DNA of 64,000 bases from Photorhabdus asymbiotica (GCF_003634575.1 NZ_RBLJ01000004.1:434001-498000), one strand, 5' to 3'. Counted from the stretch's first letter, positions 8,414 through 18,036 are shown. Translations and numbers: made by a program. The notes: generated from the sequence alone by a model not told the origin.

Positions 8414-9898
8414 ATGATTGATAAAGAAATTAATACCGTTGACTCATTAAAAGCGAGTTTTAAATCTGGCGTGCGGCTCATGCCGGAAGCCTTTTCCCAT
8501 GTGATTGATGAAGCCTATAAAGCATATGAAATCATTGATGGCGTTCAGGGTGATGGCCCAACCGCAGGGCTGAAACGAGATGACAAAGGAAAACTGACCC
8601 TCAACACTCACCATTCTGGCGGGTTAAACGCTAATCAAGGCGCTTTGGCGCTATCACTGAAACCAGAAGGGGGACTCTCGTTTGATGGGGGAGGGTATCT
8701 GAAATTGGATGCCGATCGGCAGGTTCAGTTTGCGGATTTTTTCAGTTTATCGCGGCGTGAGCGGATGGAAATCGCGCAGGTGTTGGGTTTGAAACGCACC
8801 ATGGTAACGCGCCTTGTTTCTCCCTTCCCCAAAGAGAATGAGTACTTTGGTCGTTCGGTTAGCCTGAACGCGGCGGGAGACTGCTTAGCAGTTGGGATGA
8901 CTAATAGAGTCTATGTATATACGCGCCGAAAGAGTGGTGAGTGGAATATAAGCAAGCCGATTGTATTTGAAGCTTATGAAGATGAATATCATAGATCTTC
9001 ATGGGATGTCAGTCTGGATGCAGCTGGCGATACCCTGGCGTTGGGAAACATGTTGCCGTATCCCACTTATAACCAAGGGCGGGTTTGTGTATATACGCGC
9101 ACGAATGGCGTCTGGGATACAAAACATCCCGTAGTGTTTCCGATTGGAAGTGAATACTTTGGTACGAGTGTCAGCTTGAGCGCCGCAGGAGACTGTTTAG
9201 TGGGTGGGGCCAAACATTACTCTCCGCTCCGTATATTTATGCGCAGGAATGGGATCTGGGATACAAAAAACCCTATTCAGATTCCGCTCCCTCCGAATTT
9301 TTATGAGTTTGGCTTGGTTGCCCACCTGAGTGCCGCGGGAAACTGTCTGGCGGTGCACGGTTTGGAGCCAAGAAACACGATTTATGTGTATACATGCACA
9401 AATGGGATCTGGGATGGAGAAAACCCCATTAAGTTCAATCACCCTCACCCTGAGAGTGAATTTAGCCAGACTTTTAGTCTGAATGCAGAGGGAGATCGTC
9501 TGGTGGTGGGTACGGAGTTTTATAAATCCTCTAATGGGGAGGTTTATTTGTATACGCGCACGAATGGGATCTGGGATAGAGAAAATCCCATTAAGTTTTT
9601 GGCCCCTGTAAGTGGCAAATATTTTGGCGGTTCTCTCGAACTGAATGATGCGGGAGATCGTCTGGCAGTGGGAGCGTCTTATCGGGTGTATGTGTATACC
9701 TGTCTGAATAATAAGTGGAATATGGAAACACCGATGGAGATTTTGAACCCTTCAGGCAATTCAGACAATTTAAATGGTTTTGGTGGACCTGTTGGCCTGA
9801 ATAAGGCGGGGACGAGTTTGGCTGTTGGTGCAACGTCAGAAGGTGTTGATTCTAAATCTAAAGCCGGTGCGGTTTATATTTTTGAAAATATGAAATAA
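8414..9898 (+). CDS. Propeller array paralogue 6 (last of the array)
   Basis: The protein is 494 aa from the ATG at 8414; a GTG at 8411 is an alternative. Domain layout is the same as in the other members: PEAFSHVIDEAYKAYEI, a fibre-like module with GGLNANQGALALSL, then seven FG-GAP-like repeats ending GAVYIFENMK. It is near-identical to paralogue 5 over long tracts and differs mainly in blade loops. After its TAA no further leader copy appears. The next element is the hairpin that ends the converging flgMN transcript, so this is the end of the array. No export signal is visible. Function unknown. Confidence 0.75.
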   Translation: MIDKEINTVDSLKASFKSGVRLMPEAFSHVIDEAYKAYEIIDGVQGDGPTAGLKRDDKGKLTLNTHHSGGLNANQGALALSLKPEGGLSFDGGGYLKLDADRQVQFADFFSLSRRERMEIAQVLGLKRTMVTRLVSPFPKENEYFGRSVSLNAAGDCLAVGMTNRVYVYTRRKSGEWNISKPIVFEAYEDEYHRSSWDVSLDAAGDTLALGNMLPYPTYNQGRVCVYTRTNGVWDTKHPVVFPIGSEYFGTSVSLSAAGDCLVGGAKHYSPLRIFMRRNGIWDTKNPIQIPLPPNFYEFGLVAHLSAAGNCLAVHGLEPRNTIYVYTCTNGIWDGENPIKFNHPHPESEFSQTFSLNAEGDRLVVGTEFYKSSNGEVYLYTRTNGIWDRENPIKFLAPVSGKYFGGSLELNDAGDRLAVGASYRVYVYTCLNNKWNMETPMEILNPSGNSDNLNGFGGPVGLNKAGTSLAVGATSEGVDSKSKAGAVYIFENMK

Positions 9899-9922
9899 AT
9901 AGGTATGGAAGGCTGTAACAGG

Positions 9923-9953
9923 AAAACGGCACTACCGCAATAGGCGGTAATGC
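9923..9953 (-). terminator. Probable terminator of flgMN
   Basis: On the minus strand a 10-bp stem (GCATTACCGC pairing with GCGGTAGTGC, one wobble, 5-base loop) is followed by CGTTTT. It lies just downstream of flgN. Confidence 0.55.
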
Positions 9954-9959
9954 ACTGAA

Positions 9960-10400
9960 TCAAACTTGGACTTTGTGGCCGGAAAGCATGCTGTGACGGG
10001 CAGCCTGGCCGTCTGAACCGTATAAAGATGGGCTATGATGACTTTTTAGGAAAGCAATGGCTTTACTATTTAAATCAAGATGCTGAGTTAACAACGAGCC
10101 GTTATGCGTGTTTAAATCACGAACCCGAATAATTGCTTTGCCAATCTGTTGCCATAATGTGGCAAGCATAGGTTGCTTATCATAAGGTGCAATGACGTTT
10201 AGCGCTTGGCTTAAATTAAGACGCCGCTGCTCTGAATGGCTAAGCGCGGATAACAGGAAATTTTTTCGTTCTGTTACCCGGTGCAAATCACGTGCTTCAA
10301 TAAAACCCTCGCACAGAATATGCCGCTCTTCCGTCATTATTTGGGTCAGCGAGGTTAAATGAGTCACTTGCTGTTCGAGTAATTGTTGCAGTTCTTCCAT
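9960..10400 (-). CDS. flgN: FlgN, flagellar export chaperone for hook-associated proteins
   Basis: This 146 aa protein matches the usual FlgN size (about 140 aa) and character: an N-terminal helix (MEELQQLLEQQVTHLTSLTQIM), a long coiled region and a polar C-terminus. FlgN keeps FlgK and FlgL export-competent in the cytosol and hands them to the export gate. The gene lies 11 bases downstream of flgM in the conserved flgMN order, divergent from flgB-L. It should be read from the flgM sigma-28 promoter and from flgA read-through. The call rests on position, size and helical pattern; the family is poorly conserved in sequence. Confidence 0.9.
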   Translation of the reverse strand: MEELQQLLEQQVTHLTSLTQIMTEERHILCEGFIEARDLHRVTERKNFLLSALSHSEQRRLNLSQALNVIAPYDKQPMLATLWQQIGKAIIRVRDLNTHNGSLLTQHLDLNSKAIAFLKSHHSPSLYGSDGQAARHSMLSGHKVQV

Positions 10401-10411
10401 AACAGATTTAA

Positions 10412-10714
10412 CTACTTCTTATAATGCTGAAAATTCTCGGCGGCTTCTTTGAGCAGAGCATCTGCGATTCTACCGCTGTTCATTTTTAAAGTTCCTTGAG
10501 CAATTGCTTCTTTCAACTTTTGCACCTTTTGGATATTGATATCCTGGCTACTTGGTTGAACCAGTTTTGTTTGTGCTTCGCTCAGTTTTACTTGTGCATC
10601 GCTGCTTTGTAAAGTAACGCCGGAGGTTTTGCGGGTGCCCTGGGCGCTTTCATTAGTCGGTCGCTGTTGAACAGCGGCGATAGCTAATAAGGGTTGAGTG
10701 CGTTCGATACTCAT
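10412..10714 (-). CDS. flgM: FlgM, anti-sigma-28 factor
   Basis: This 100 aa protein starts with the MSIERTQPL type N-terminus of enterobacterial FlgM. Its C-terminal half (SQDINIQKVQKLKEAIAQGT, then a segment ending RIADALLKEA) is the helical FliA-binding region. FlgM holds FliA inactive until the hook is complete and is then exported through the flagellar channel; fliA is also in this window. A well-matched sigma-28 promoter at 10808-10834 drives the gene, giving the usual feedback loop. A Shine-Dalgarno-like AAAGGATAA precedes the ATG. Confidence 0.95.
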   Translation of the reverse strand: MSIERTQPLLAIAAVQQRPTNESAQGTRKTSGVTLQSSDAQVKLSEAQTKLVQPSSQDINIQKVQKLKEAIAQGTLKMNSGRIADALLKEAAENFQHYKK

Positions 10715-10807
10715 AATTATTATCCTTTATGGCCAGGCATAGGTTCACCTATGGATCGGAGCAGGTTACATGCCATTTGCGTACCTGCAAGTCGTGCTCT
10801 GCTGGTT

Positions 10808-10834
10808 ATATCGGCACAGTAAAAGAAAACTTTA
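10808..10834 (-). promoter_or_regulatory. Sigma-28 (FliA) promoter of flgM
   Basis: On the minus strand TAAAGTTT, an 11-base spacer and GCCGATAT match the class 3 flagellar promoter consensus almost perfectly. It lies 94 bases upstream of the flgM start. Confidence 0.88.
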
Positions 10835-10839
10835 GTAAC

Positions 10840-11499
10840 TTATAACATGATTTTTACACTACCGTTTTCTAACGCCTGGCCGGTTATAACGAGTCCTGAA
10901 TTCATTCGGACTCTGACTTTATCAGAAGTAGCAGCATTATTAATAGCTTTCCCTTCATTCCGTATCTGAAAGCCATCTCCCTGTACGATGACCACCACGT
11001 TTTGACCTGATCGCACTGCCCATGGGCGGCGTAACATAGTGCGCGTGAGAACCTGCCCAGCCGGGATATTGCGCACCGCAACGCCGTTTTTTATTTCATT
11101 TTTGTTAAAAATCAGATCATGAGGTAGTTTTTCCAGTAACCCGCTTCTGACCTGAACATCTTTCTCTGATAGAACATCATTACGCGAGAGAGCACGACGG
11201 GTAACCAGATAGTTTCCCGTGACACTGACCGCGACTTGAATAAATTTGCGTTGTTGATGACAGACGACGGGCAAAGAGATATTTCCCCAGTTTTGACCAC
11301 CAACCGGTGGCTGAATTTCTGGCAATTCACATTGAGGCCATTGCGGTTCCGGTGTTCTGATTTCAACAGAGACGTTATGGTGATTATCCCGGTGTATTTG
11401 CTTGAAATAATGCGTTATAGCCTGAGGTAAAGGATTGCCCCATGCCATCGGCATAATAAAGAAAAATGCGAACAGCCCGATAATCTTTATAGCTTGCAT
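10840..11499 (-). CDS. flgA: FlgA, periplasmic chaperone for P-ring assembly
   Basis: This 219 aa precursor has a signal peptide (MQAIKIIGLFAFFFIMPMAWG, cleavage near residue 21) and the SAF-type beta-clip domain in the C-terminal half (ALSRNDVLSEKDVQ, NIPAGQVLTRTMLRRPW, VRSGQNVVVIVQGDGF). FlgA helps FlgI form the P ring around the rod in the periplasm. It is divergent from flgB, and the 231-base gap between them holds a likely FlhDC site. Length matches the enterobacterial family, and it precedes flgM in the conserved flgAMN order. Confidence 0.95.
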   Translation of the reverse strand: MQAIKIIGLFAFFFIMPMAWGNPLPQAITHYFKQIHRDNHHNVSVEIRTPEPQWPQCELPEIQPPVGGQNWGNISLPVVCHQQRKFIQVAVSVTGNYLVTRRALSRNDVLSEKDVQVRSGLLEKLPHDLIFNKNEIKNGVAVRNIPAGQVLTRTMLRRPWAVRSGQNVVVIVQGDGFQIRNEGKAINNAATSDKVRVRMNSGLVITGQALENGSVKIML

Positions 11500-11586
11500 C
11501 TTCTCGCTCTCATTATTTCTGTTGATAAAGTCAATAAATCCGCCGTCGTTTAATGGCGCACAGTGTATCTGTGTTGAGCGTCAGTT

Positions 11587-11628
11587 AATGGGATAAATAG
11601 CAATTCAATTAGCGTCTATTCATCCGAT
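11587..11628. promoter_or_regulatory. Putative FlhDC box between flgA and flgB
   Basis: AATGGGATAAATAGC, about 9 bases, then an imperfect inverted half (AGCGTCTATTCATCC) resemble the two half-sites of the enterobacterial FlhDC operator. The position in the divergent flgA/flgB promoter region agrees with class 2 control. No footprint is available. Confidence 0.5.
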
Positions 11629-11730
11629 AGGCTTTTCCTTCAGCGTTTATTCTGTTTACTGCGAACTTCGCGATCGTGAAGGCGCTATTAAAGATTCACA
11701 ACACAGATAAGTCACATCAGAGGGAGGAAT

Positions 11731-12144
11731 ATGCTCGATAAATTAGATGCAGCCTTTCATTTTCAGCAGGAAGCCTTGTCATTGCGATCACGGCGACAGG
11801 AAATCCTGTCCGCTAATATCGCCAATGCGGATACGCCTGGCTATCAGGCGCGGGATATTGATTTCGCCGCACAACTGAAAAAAACCATTGCACACGGTCG
11901 GGTCACCGGAAACGGGATCGGGCTGACGCTGACATCGGATCGGCATATTCCTATTCAGCCTCAGAAAAGGATGGAAATGGACTTGCTGTATCGCGTGCCT
12001 TATCAGCCAGCGATGGATGGCAACACGGTGGATATGGATATGGAACGCAGCAATTTTATGGATAACAGCCTGAAATATCAGGCCGAGCTGACGGCGACCA
12101 GCTCTCAGGTTAAAAGCATGATGTCAGTTTTACAGCAAGGATAA
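11731..12144 (+). CDS. flgB: FlgB, proximal rod protein
   Basis: This 137 aa protein has the rod signature [19 protein letters not shown] near residues 28-46 and the C-terminal [17 protein letters not shown] helix. FlgB joins the MS ring to the rod. It is the first gene of flgBCDEFGHIJ, preceded by AGGGAGGAAT, and ends six bases before flgC. Its length equals that of E. coli FlgB. Confidence 0.97.
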   Translation: MLDKLDAAFHFQQEALSLRSRRQEILSANIANADTPGYQARDIDFAAQLKKTIAHGRVTGNGIGLTLTSDRHIPIQPQKRMEMDLLYRVPYQPAMDGNTVDMDMERSNFMDNSLKYQAELTATSSQVKSMMSVLQQG

Positions 12145-12149
12145 AGGCC

Positions 12150-12554
12150 ATGTCTTTACTCAGCGTTTTTGATATTGCCGGTTCGGCATTATCAGCTCAA
12201 TCCCAAAGGTTAAATGTCAGTGCCAGTAATATGGCGAATGCCGATAGTGTTGCGGGGCCTGATGGTCAGCCATATCGGGCTAAACAGGTGGTTTTTCGTG
12301 TTGCTGCACCGGCGGGACAAGAAACTGGTGGTGTCAGGGTCAGTGAAATAGTTGATGATCCAACCCCTTTCCGCCTTGAGTATCAGCCGGGACACCCATT
12401 GGCCGATGAAAAAGGCTATGTGCGAATGCCAAACGTTGATGTGGTTGGGGAAATGATTAACACCATTTCGGCTTCCCGTAGCTATCAAGCTAATGTTGAA
12501 GTGCTTAATACGACTAAATCGCTGATGCTGAAAACATTAACGTTAGGTCAGTAG
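12150..12554 (+). CDS. flgC: FlgC, proximal rod protein
   Basis: This 134 aa protein carries the axial-protein N-terminus ([20 protein letters not shown], then [11 protein letters not shown]) and the C-terminal [20 protein letters not shown] helix typical of rod and hook proteins. It assembles with FlgB, FlgF and FlgG into the rod. The gene is tightly linked to flgB (5 bases) and flgD (12 bases) and is translated from ATG behind AAGGCC. Confidence 0.97.
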   Translation: MSLLSVFDIAGSALSAQSQRLNVSASNMANADSVAGPDGQPYRAKQVVFRVAAPAGQETGGVRVSEIVDDPTPFRLEYQPGHPLADEKGYVRMPNVDVVGEMINTISASRSYQANVEVLNTTKSLMLKTLTLGQ

Positions 12555-12566
12555 CAGGAGCGACTC

Positions 12567-13265
12567 ATGGCAATTACCAGTTCAATAAACGGATCTCAGG
12601 ATAACACGACGGTCAGGGAGTTGGCCCAGAACAGCAAGACAAACAAGAAGAATAGCGAAGAGCTGAATAGCAATTTTATGCAATTGCTGATCGCGCAAGT
12701 AAAAAACCAAGACCCAACTAATCCGATGCAGAACAATGAGCTAACAGCCCATTTAGCGCAGATCAACATGCTAGAAGGGATCGAAAAGCTGAATACCACA
12801 GTCGGGTCTATTGTTGGTCAGATTAATAATAATCAGTCTTTACAGGTATCAGCTCTGATTGGGCGAGGTGTGATGATCCCTGGGGATACCATTCTGGTTG
12901 GTACAAACGAAAAAGATGGGAGCATCAGTACGACACCATTTGGTATTGAGTTAGAAAGACCGGCAGATAGTGTGAAAGTCACCATTACTGATAAGCAAGG
13001 CGCAGTTGTACGCCAAATTGATATCGGTGCGTTAGAAGCGGGTGTTCATAGTTTCCCTTGGGACGGTACAAAAGAAGATGGTGCTATAGCTGAGGGCGGC
13101 GCTTATACAATCACCATAGCAGCCAGCTATAAAGGCGAACAGAGAGTGTTTCAACCATTAAGGTTCGCGAGGGTGAATGGTGTTACTCGTGATGCGGATG
13201 GCGCCAAGTTAGATTTAGGACGGATCGGTACTGTCACAATGGATCAGGTACGTCAGATTCTTTAA
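12567..13265 (+). CDS. flgD: FlgD, hook-cap scaffold protein
   Basis: This 232 aa protein has the FlgD N-terminal signature (NSNFMQLLIAQVKNQDPTNPMQNNELTAHLAQI broken across residues of about 34-66), which is needed for export and capping, and a C-terminal FLN/Tudor-like domain with HSFPWDGTKEDGA. FlgD sits at the tip of the growing hook and guides FlgE polymerisation, then is discarded. It lies between flgC and flgE in the standard order, with an AGGAG site before the ATG. Confidence 0.96.
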   Translation: MAITSSINGSQDNTTVRELAQNSKTNKKNSEELNSNFMQLLIAQVKNQDPTNPMQNNELTAHLAQINMLEGIEKLNTTVGSIVGQINNNQSLQVSALIGRGVMIPGDTILVGTNEKDGSISTTPFGIELERPADSVKVTITDKQGAVVRQIDIGALEAGVHSFPWDGTKEDGAIAEGGAYTITIAASYKGEQRVFQPLRFARVNGVTRDADGAKLDLGRIGTVTMDQVRQIL

Positions 13266-13293
13266 CAAACAAGTATTTTAACGGAGAAGAAAT

Positions 13294-14508
13294 ATGGCCT
13301 TTTCGCAGGCAGTAAGTGGTTTGAATGCGGCAGCAGCTAATTTGGATGTGATTGGTAACAATATCGCTAACGCAGCAACATATGGCTTTAAATCGAGTTC
13401 GGCTGCTTTTGCTGATATCTTCGCCGGTTCTCAAGTGGGTTTGGGAGTAAAAATGTCGGGTATTAACCAGAACTTTAAAGATGGTACGCCGACAACGACT
13501 AACCGAACACTTGATATGGCGATCACTCAGGGCGGTTTTTTCCGTATGCAAAGCAGTGATGGCACAATCCGTTACTCCCGTAACGGTGAGTTTAAATTAG
13601 ATGAGAACCGTAACATTATTAATATGCAGGGCATGAAGTTGACCGGTTACCCGGCAGTGAGTGTCAATGGGGGGGCACCAGAGATTCAAAAGGGAGCTAA
13701 CCCAGAACCGATCACAATATCTCAGGATATGCTGTCGGCTAAAGCAACAACTAAAGTCACGATGACGGCAAACCTTAACTCAATGCATAAAAAAACAACC
13801 GGGGCTTTTTCACCAGAAGAAGCGGATTCTTATAACTATACTACCAGTGTGACGACTTTTGATAGTTTGGGTAACCCGCATAATGTCAGGGTTTTCTTTG
13901 TAAAAACAAACGATAACGAATGGCAGGTTCATGCTCAGGATAGTACGGTTGAGGGCGCTAAAGCAGCTTCGTTGGGAACGCTGAAATTTGATGGCAATGG
14001 CAAACTCATTGGAGACAATAATCAGTTTACATTTAATGTTCCCTCTCTGAATGGTTCTAATGCCGCTGATATCACTATTGATTTTAATGGTAGTAAACAG
14101 CAGAAAATTGATGCTGATAGCATATTGGCACCCAAGCAAGACGGTTATGCCGCAGGTAAATTCAATGGCTACCGCATTGAAAAAGATGGCCGTGTTATCG
14201 GTACCTATTCCAATCTGCAATCCCAGGTATTAGGTCAGATTGTTCTGACTAACTTTGCTAACCCGGAAGGACTGGCAGCACAAGGTGACAACGTTTGGGT
14301 AGAAACGGGCGCTTCAGGTAGTTCGATTATCGGTATTGCGGGATCAGGTGGCTTTGGCGAATTGCTCAGTAGTACGCTGGAAGCATCCAACGTTGATATG
14401 AGCAAAGAGTTGGTCAATATGATCGTGGCCCAACGTAACTATCAATCCAATGCGCAGACCATCAAGACTCAGGATCAGATCCTGCAAACGCTGGTCAGTA
14501 TGCGCTGA
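13294..14508 (+). CDS. flgE: FlgE, flagellar hook protein
   Basis: This 404 aa protein begins with the MAFSQAVSGLNAAAANLDVI motif, then NNIANAATYGFK, and ends with VNMIVAQRNYQSNAQTIKTQ, the paired terminal helices that build the hook core. The middle region (about residues 80-340) is the surface-exposed D1/D2 part and diverges from E. coli. Length is close to the enterobacterial norm (about 400 aa). GGAGAAGAA precedes the ATG. FlgE polymerises into the universal joint; its length is set by FliK, also encoded here. Confidence 0.97.
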   Translation: MAFSQAVSGLNAAAANLDVIGNNIANAATYGFKSSSAAFADIFAGSQVGLGVKMSGINQNFKDGTPTTTNRTLDMAITQGGFFRMQSSDGTIRYSRNGEFKLDENRNIINMQGMKLTGYPAVSVNGGAPEIQKGANPEPITISQDMLSAKATTKVTMTANLNSMHKKTTGAFSPEEADSYNYTTSVTTFDSLGNPHNVRVFFVKTNDNEWQVHAQDSTVEGAKAASLGTLKFDGNGKLIGDNNQFTFNVPSLNGSNAADITIDFNGSKQQKIDADSILAPKQDGYAAGKFNGYRIEKDGRVIGTYSNLQSQVLGQIVLTNFANPEGLAAQGDNVWVETGASGSSIIGIAGSGGFGELLSSTLEASNVDMSKELVNMIVAQRNYQSNAQTIKTQDQILQTLVSMR

Positions 14509-14526
14509 TAGTTTCAGGATAGCATT

Positions 14527-15282
14527 ATGGATCATGTCATTTATACCGCAATGGGCGGCGCCCGTCAGACCTTGGAACATCAAGCGGTAACGGCAAATAA
14601 CCTGGCTAATGCATCGACGCCGGGTTTCAAGGCGCAACTGGCCGCTTTGCGGGCAGTGCCTGTTGAAGGGGCTGCCTTTAACACCCGTACTTTGGTTGTG
14701 GCTTCAACGCCTGGTTCTGACAATCGTCAGGGGCCGATGAACTATACCGCGCGTCCTCTGGATGTAGCGATTGGGCAGGGAGGATATCTGGCGGTTCAGC
14801 TTGAAGATGGTTCTGAGGCTTATACCCGTAACGGCAGCATTCAAATTTCAGCGGACGGTCAGTTAACTGTCCAGGGTAACTTGCTGATGAGTGAAAACGG
14901 CCCGATCGATGTTCCACCACAAGCTGAATTAACCCTGGCGGCTGATGGCTCGATCTCTGCCTTGGTTGCCGGTGATCCGCCAACTTTGCTGGGGCAACTT
15001 GGCAAATTGAAAATGGTGAAGCCTGAGGACAATCAGCTGGTTCGTGGCGATGATGGTCTTTTTCATATGACTGAGCAAGCCCGGGAGTTACAGGGTGATG
15101 TCTTACCTGCCAGCGATGAGGTGAAATTAATGCCCGGTACGCTTGAAGGAAGTAACGTCAACCCGATGGAAAGCATGGTGAGCATGATTGACAACGCCCG
15201 CCGTTTTGAAATGCAGATGAAAGTCATCCATAGCTCAGATGAAAATGCACAACGTGCTAATCAGCTGTTATCAATGAGTTGA
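14527..15282 (+). CDS. flgF: FlgF, proximal rod protein
   Basis: This 251 aa protein has the N-terminal axial motif (MDHVIYTAMGGARQTLEHQA, then NNLANASTPGFKAQ) and the central RPLDVAIGQGGYLAVQ segment common to FlgE/F/G. Its C-terminal MVSMIDNARRFEMQMKVIHS helix completes the D0 pair. FlgF forms part of the proximal rod between FlgC and FlgG. It starts 18 bases after flgE and matches the normal length of 251 aa. Confidence 0.97.
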   Translation: MDHVIYTAMGGARQTLEHQAVTANNLANASTPGFKAQLAALRAVPVEGAAFNTRTLVVASTPGSDNRQGPMNYTARPLDVAIGQGGYLAVQLEDGSEAYTRNGSIQISADGQLTVQGNLLMSENGPIDVPPQAELTLAADGSISALVAGDPPTLLGQLGKLKMVKPEDNQLVRGDDGLFHMTEQARELQGDVLPASDEVKLMPGTLEGSNVNPMESMVSMIDNARRFEMQMKVIHSSDENAQRANQLLSMS

Positions 15283-15305
15283 TTTAGACACAGAGGATAA
15301 AACCG

Positions 15306-16088
15306 ATGATCCGATCATTATGGATTGCTAAAACTGGGTTGGATGCCCAGCAAACCAATATGGATGTGATTGCCAATAACCTGGCAAACGTCAGCACCAA
15401 TGGTTTTAAACGCCAGCGTGCGGTTTTTGAAGATCTGCTTTACCAAACTATTCGTCAACCAGGAGCGATGTCATCGGAACAAACCCGCTTACCTTCTGGT
15501 TTACAGATAGGTACTGGGGTACGTCCGGTAGCAACAGAACGCATACATAGTCAGGGAAACTTATCTGGAACCAATAACAATCATCATGTTGCCATTAGAG
15601 GGAAGGGTTTCTTTCAGGTTCAGTTACCTGATGGTAGCAGTGCTTACACCCGTGACGGTTCATTTCAGGAAGATCAAAACGGGCAGTTGGTGACCGCTAA
15701 CGGTTTTTTGGTATTCCCTACCATTACCATTCCTGATAACGCAACAGATATCGCCATTAGCAGTGATGGTGTTGTCAGTGTGAAAGTACAGGGGCAATCG
15801 GCACCTCAGCAAGTGGGTCAATTTACCCTGACAACCTTTATCAATGAGAATGGGTTAGAAAGTATTGGTGAAAACCTTTATGTAGAGACCAGCAGCTCTG
15901 GCGTACCGATTGAAAATACACCAGGAATAAATGGCGCTGGGTTGCTTCAGCATAAATATTTAGAAACATCTAACGTCAATATCGCTGAAGAATTGGTCAA
16001 CATGATTCAGACACAGCGTGCTTATGAAGTTAACAGTAAGGCGGTATCGACGTCTGATCAGATGCTACAAAAACTGACTCAGTTATAA
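15306..16088 (+). CDS. flgG: FlgG, distal rod protein
   Basis: This 260 aa protein contains [40 protein letters not shown], the [14 protein letters not shown] core and the C-terminal [20 protein letters not shown] helix. FlgG builds the distal rod that passes through the P and L rings. Length is identical to E. coli FlgG. The gene lies 23 bases after flgF with AGAGGATAA upstream of the ATG. Confidence 0.98.
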   Translation: MIRSLWIAKTGLDAQQTNMDVIANNLANVSTNGFKRQRAVFEDLLYQTIRQPGAMSSEQTRLPSGLQIGTGVRPVATERIHSQGNLSGTNNNHHVAIRGKGFFQVQLPDGSSAYTRDGSFQEDQNGQLVTANGFLVFPTITIPDNATDIAISSDGVVSVKVQGQSAPQQVGQFTLTTFINENGLESIGENLYVETSSSGVPIENTPGINGAGLLQHKYLETSNVNIAEELVNMIQTQRAYEVNSKAVSTSDQMLQKLTQL

Positions 16089-16161
16089 CCTAATCGTCAA
16101 TCAGAACCGCGGGGAACATTCAGTTTCCCCGTTATTCAGGGATAAATTAAGAGTATCGAAG

Positions 16162-16914
16162 ATGGATACAATGGCTGTTGCCGAGACCAGCGCCGTTTGT
16201 CAGTTCCGCCATTTACGGAAAAATGTGGCGAATAAATGGCGTTGTAGTATAGCACTGGCAGTATTATCACTAACGGGCTGTGCGTATATACCGCAAAAAC
16301 CCTTGGTTGAGGGGGCAACCACCGCAGCACCTTCTGCGACAACTGCGCCGGTTCCCAATGGCGCTATTTTCCAAGTAGTACAGCCTATTTATTATGGTTA
16401 TCAGCCGCTATTTGAAGATCGCCGACCACGAAATATTGGCGATACCCTGACGATTACATTGCAGGAAAATGTCAGCGCCAGTAAGAATTCTTCGGCCAAT
16501 GCCAGCCGCAATGGAAAAACGTCTTTTTCCGCGACACTGACTCCTCGTTTTCTTAAGGGGTTAATTGGTGGAGATAAAACCGATTTAGACATGGAAGGTG
16601 AAAATACTTTCGGTGGGAAAGGCGGCGCTAATGCCAATAACACATTCAGAGGGACGATTACCGTGACGGTCGATCAGTTATTGGCAAATGGTAACTTACA
16701 TGTGGTCGGTGAGAAGCAGATTGCCATCAATCAAGGAACTGAGTTTATTCGTTTCTCCGGTGTCGTTAACCCACGGACAATTAATGCTAATAACACCGTC
16801 AGTTCCAATCAAGTGGCTGATGCCCGTATTGAATATGTGGGGAATGGTTATATTAATGAAGCGCAGAACATGGGTTGGTTACAGCGTTTCTTCTTGAATG
16901 TTGCACCGTTTTAA
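16162..16914 (+). CDS. flgH: FlgH, L-ring lipoprotein
   Basis: This 250 aa precursor has a lipobox LTGC with Cys40 after a hydrophobic stretch ([11 protein letters not shown]), so the mature protein should be a lipoprotein. The n-region of about 27 residues is longer than in E. coli, and an alternative start at the ATG of residue 4 is possible. Conserved segments include [20 protein letters not shown] and the C-terminal [17 protein letters not shown]. FlgH forms the outer-membrane L ring that lets the rod pass. It stands 73 bases after flgG and just upstream of flgI. Confidence 0.96.
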   Translation: MDTMAVAETSAVCQFRHLRKNVANKWRCSIALAVLSLTGCAYIPQKPLVEGATTAAPSATTAPVPNGAIFQVVQPIYYGYQPLFEDRRPRNIGDTLTITLQENVSASKNSSANASRNGKTSFSATLTPRFLKGLIGGDKTDLDMEGENTFGGKGGANANNTFRGTITVTVDQLLANGNLHVVGEKQIAINQGTEFIRFSGVVNPRTINANNTVSSNQVADARIEYVGNGYINEAQNMGWLQRFFLNVAPF

Positions 16915-16926
16915 AAGGGGATGGTG

Positions 16927-18036
16927 ATGATAAAACAAAGTGCTGTCAGCCTTCTTCTGGTATTGCTGGCTCTGGTGACAACCACGGCATCCGCAGAACG
17001 TATTCGTGATCTGACCACAGTTCAAGGAGTACGTGAAAATGCGTTGATTGGTTATGGATTGGTCGTGGGGCTGGATGGTACCGGCGATCAGACTACTCAG
17101 ACACCATTTACTACCCAGAGTTTAAGTAACATGTTATCCCAATTAGGGATTACGGTTCCTCCGGGCACTAATATGCAGCTGAAAAACGTGGCTGCTGTCA
17201 TGGTAACGGCTAAATTGCCACCGTTTGGCCGTGCCGGACAGAATATTGATGTGGTAGTTTCCTCGCTGGGGAACGCTAAAAGCTTACGTGGTGGTACTTT
17301 GCTGATGACACCCTTAAAAGGCGTTGATAATCAGATATATGCTCTGGCCCAGGGGAACATTTTGGTTGGTGGTGCTGGTGCCAGCACGGGTGGTAGCAGT
17401 GTGAAAGTTAATCAGCTTGCTGGTGGCCGAATTAGCAATGGGGCAGTGATTGAACGTGAATTGCCTACGCAGTTTGGTGAAAATGGCATATTGAATCTTC
17501 AATTAAATAACGAAGATTTCTCACTCGCGCAGCAAATCAGCGATACGATCAACCGGATGCGAGGAACAGGGACAGCAACGCCGTTGGATGCTCGCACGGT
17601 GCAATTGCGTATGCCGAGAGATAAGAGCGAGCAGGTTAAATTCCTTTCTCATGTGCAAAACCTGACTATCCGTGTTGATGTGGGTGATGCCAAAGTGATT
17701 ATCAACTCCCGCACCGGCTCTGTGGTAATGAACCGCAATGTGATGCTGGATAGCTGCGCGGTTGCTCAGGGGAATCTTTCTGTAACCGTTGAGAATCAGA
17801 CGGTTGTTAATCAGCCTAATACACCATTAGCCGGCGGAAGTACGGTTGTCACTCGTAATACCGGCGTAGCGGTTCGTGAACAAGGTGGCGCGTTGCAGCG
17901 GGTTAACGCCAGTGCGAGTTTGAATAGTGTCGTTCAGGCACTGAATGCATTGGGCGCAACACCGAATGATTTAATGTCAATCTTACAGGCAATGGAAAGT
18001 GCGGGTTGTCTGCGGGCGAAGCTGGAGATCATTTGA
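16927..18036 (+). CDS. flgI: FlgI, P-ring protein
   Basis: The product is 369 aa read from the ATG at 16927, chosen because AAAGGGG lies at proper spacing; an ATG at 16921 directly abuts that site. A signal peptide ([21 protein letters not shown]) is followed by [20 protein letters not shown] and [13 protein letters not shown], the hallmark of FlgI. FlgI polymerises in the peptidoglycan layer with the help of FlgA. Its TGA overlaps the flgJ ATG (ATGA), which implies translational coupling. Confidence 0.97.
   Translation: MIKQSAVSLLLVLLALVTTTASAERIRDLTTVQGVRENALIGYGLVVGLDGTGDQTTQTPFTTQSLSNMLSQLGITVPPGTNMQLKNVAAVMVTAKLPPFGRAGQNIDVVVSSLGNAKSLRGGTLLMTPLKGVDNQIYALAQGNILVGGAGASTGGSSVKVNQLAGGRISNGAVIERELPTQFGENGILNLQLNNEDFSLAQQISDTINRMRGTGTATPLDARTVQLRMPRDKSEQVKFLSHVQNLTIRVDVGDAKVIINSRTGSVVMNRNVMLDSCAVAQGNLSVTVENQTVVNQPNTPLAGGSTVVTRNTGVAVREQGGALQRVNASASLNSVVQALNALGATPNDLMSILQAMESAGCLRAKLEII

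Noticed and set aside
1015-9833. Minus-strand open frames (60-147 codons) across the propeller array
   Set aside because: Shadows of the repeated plus-strand blades; their residues mirror the repeat, and no start signals are visible.
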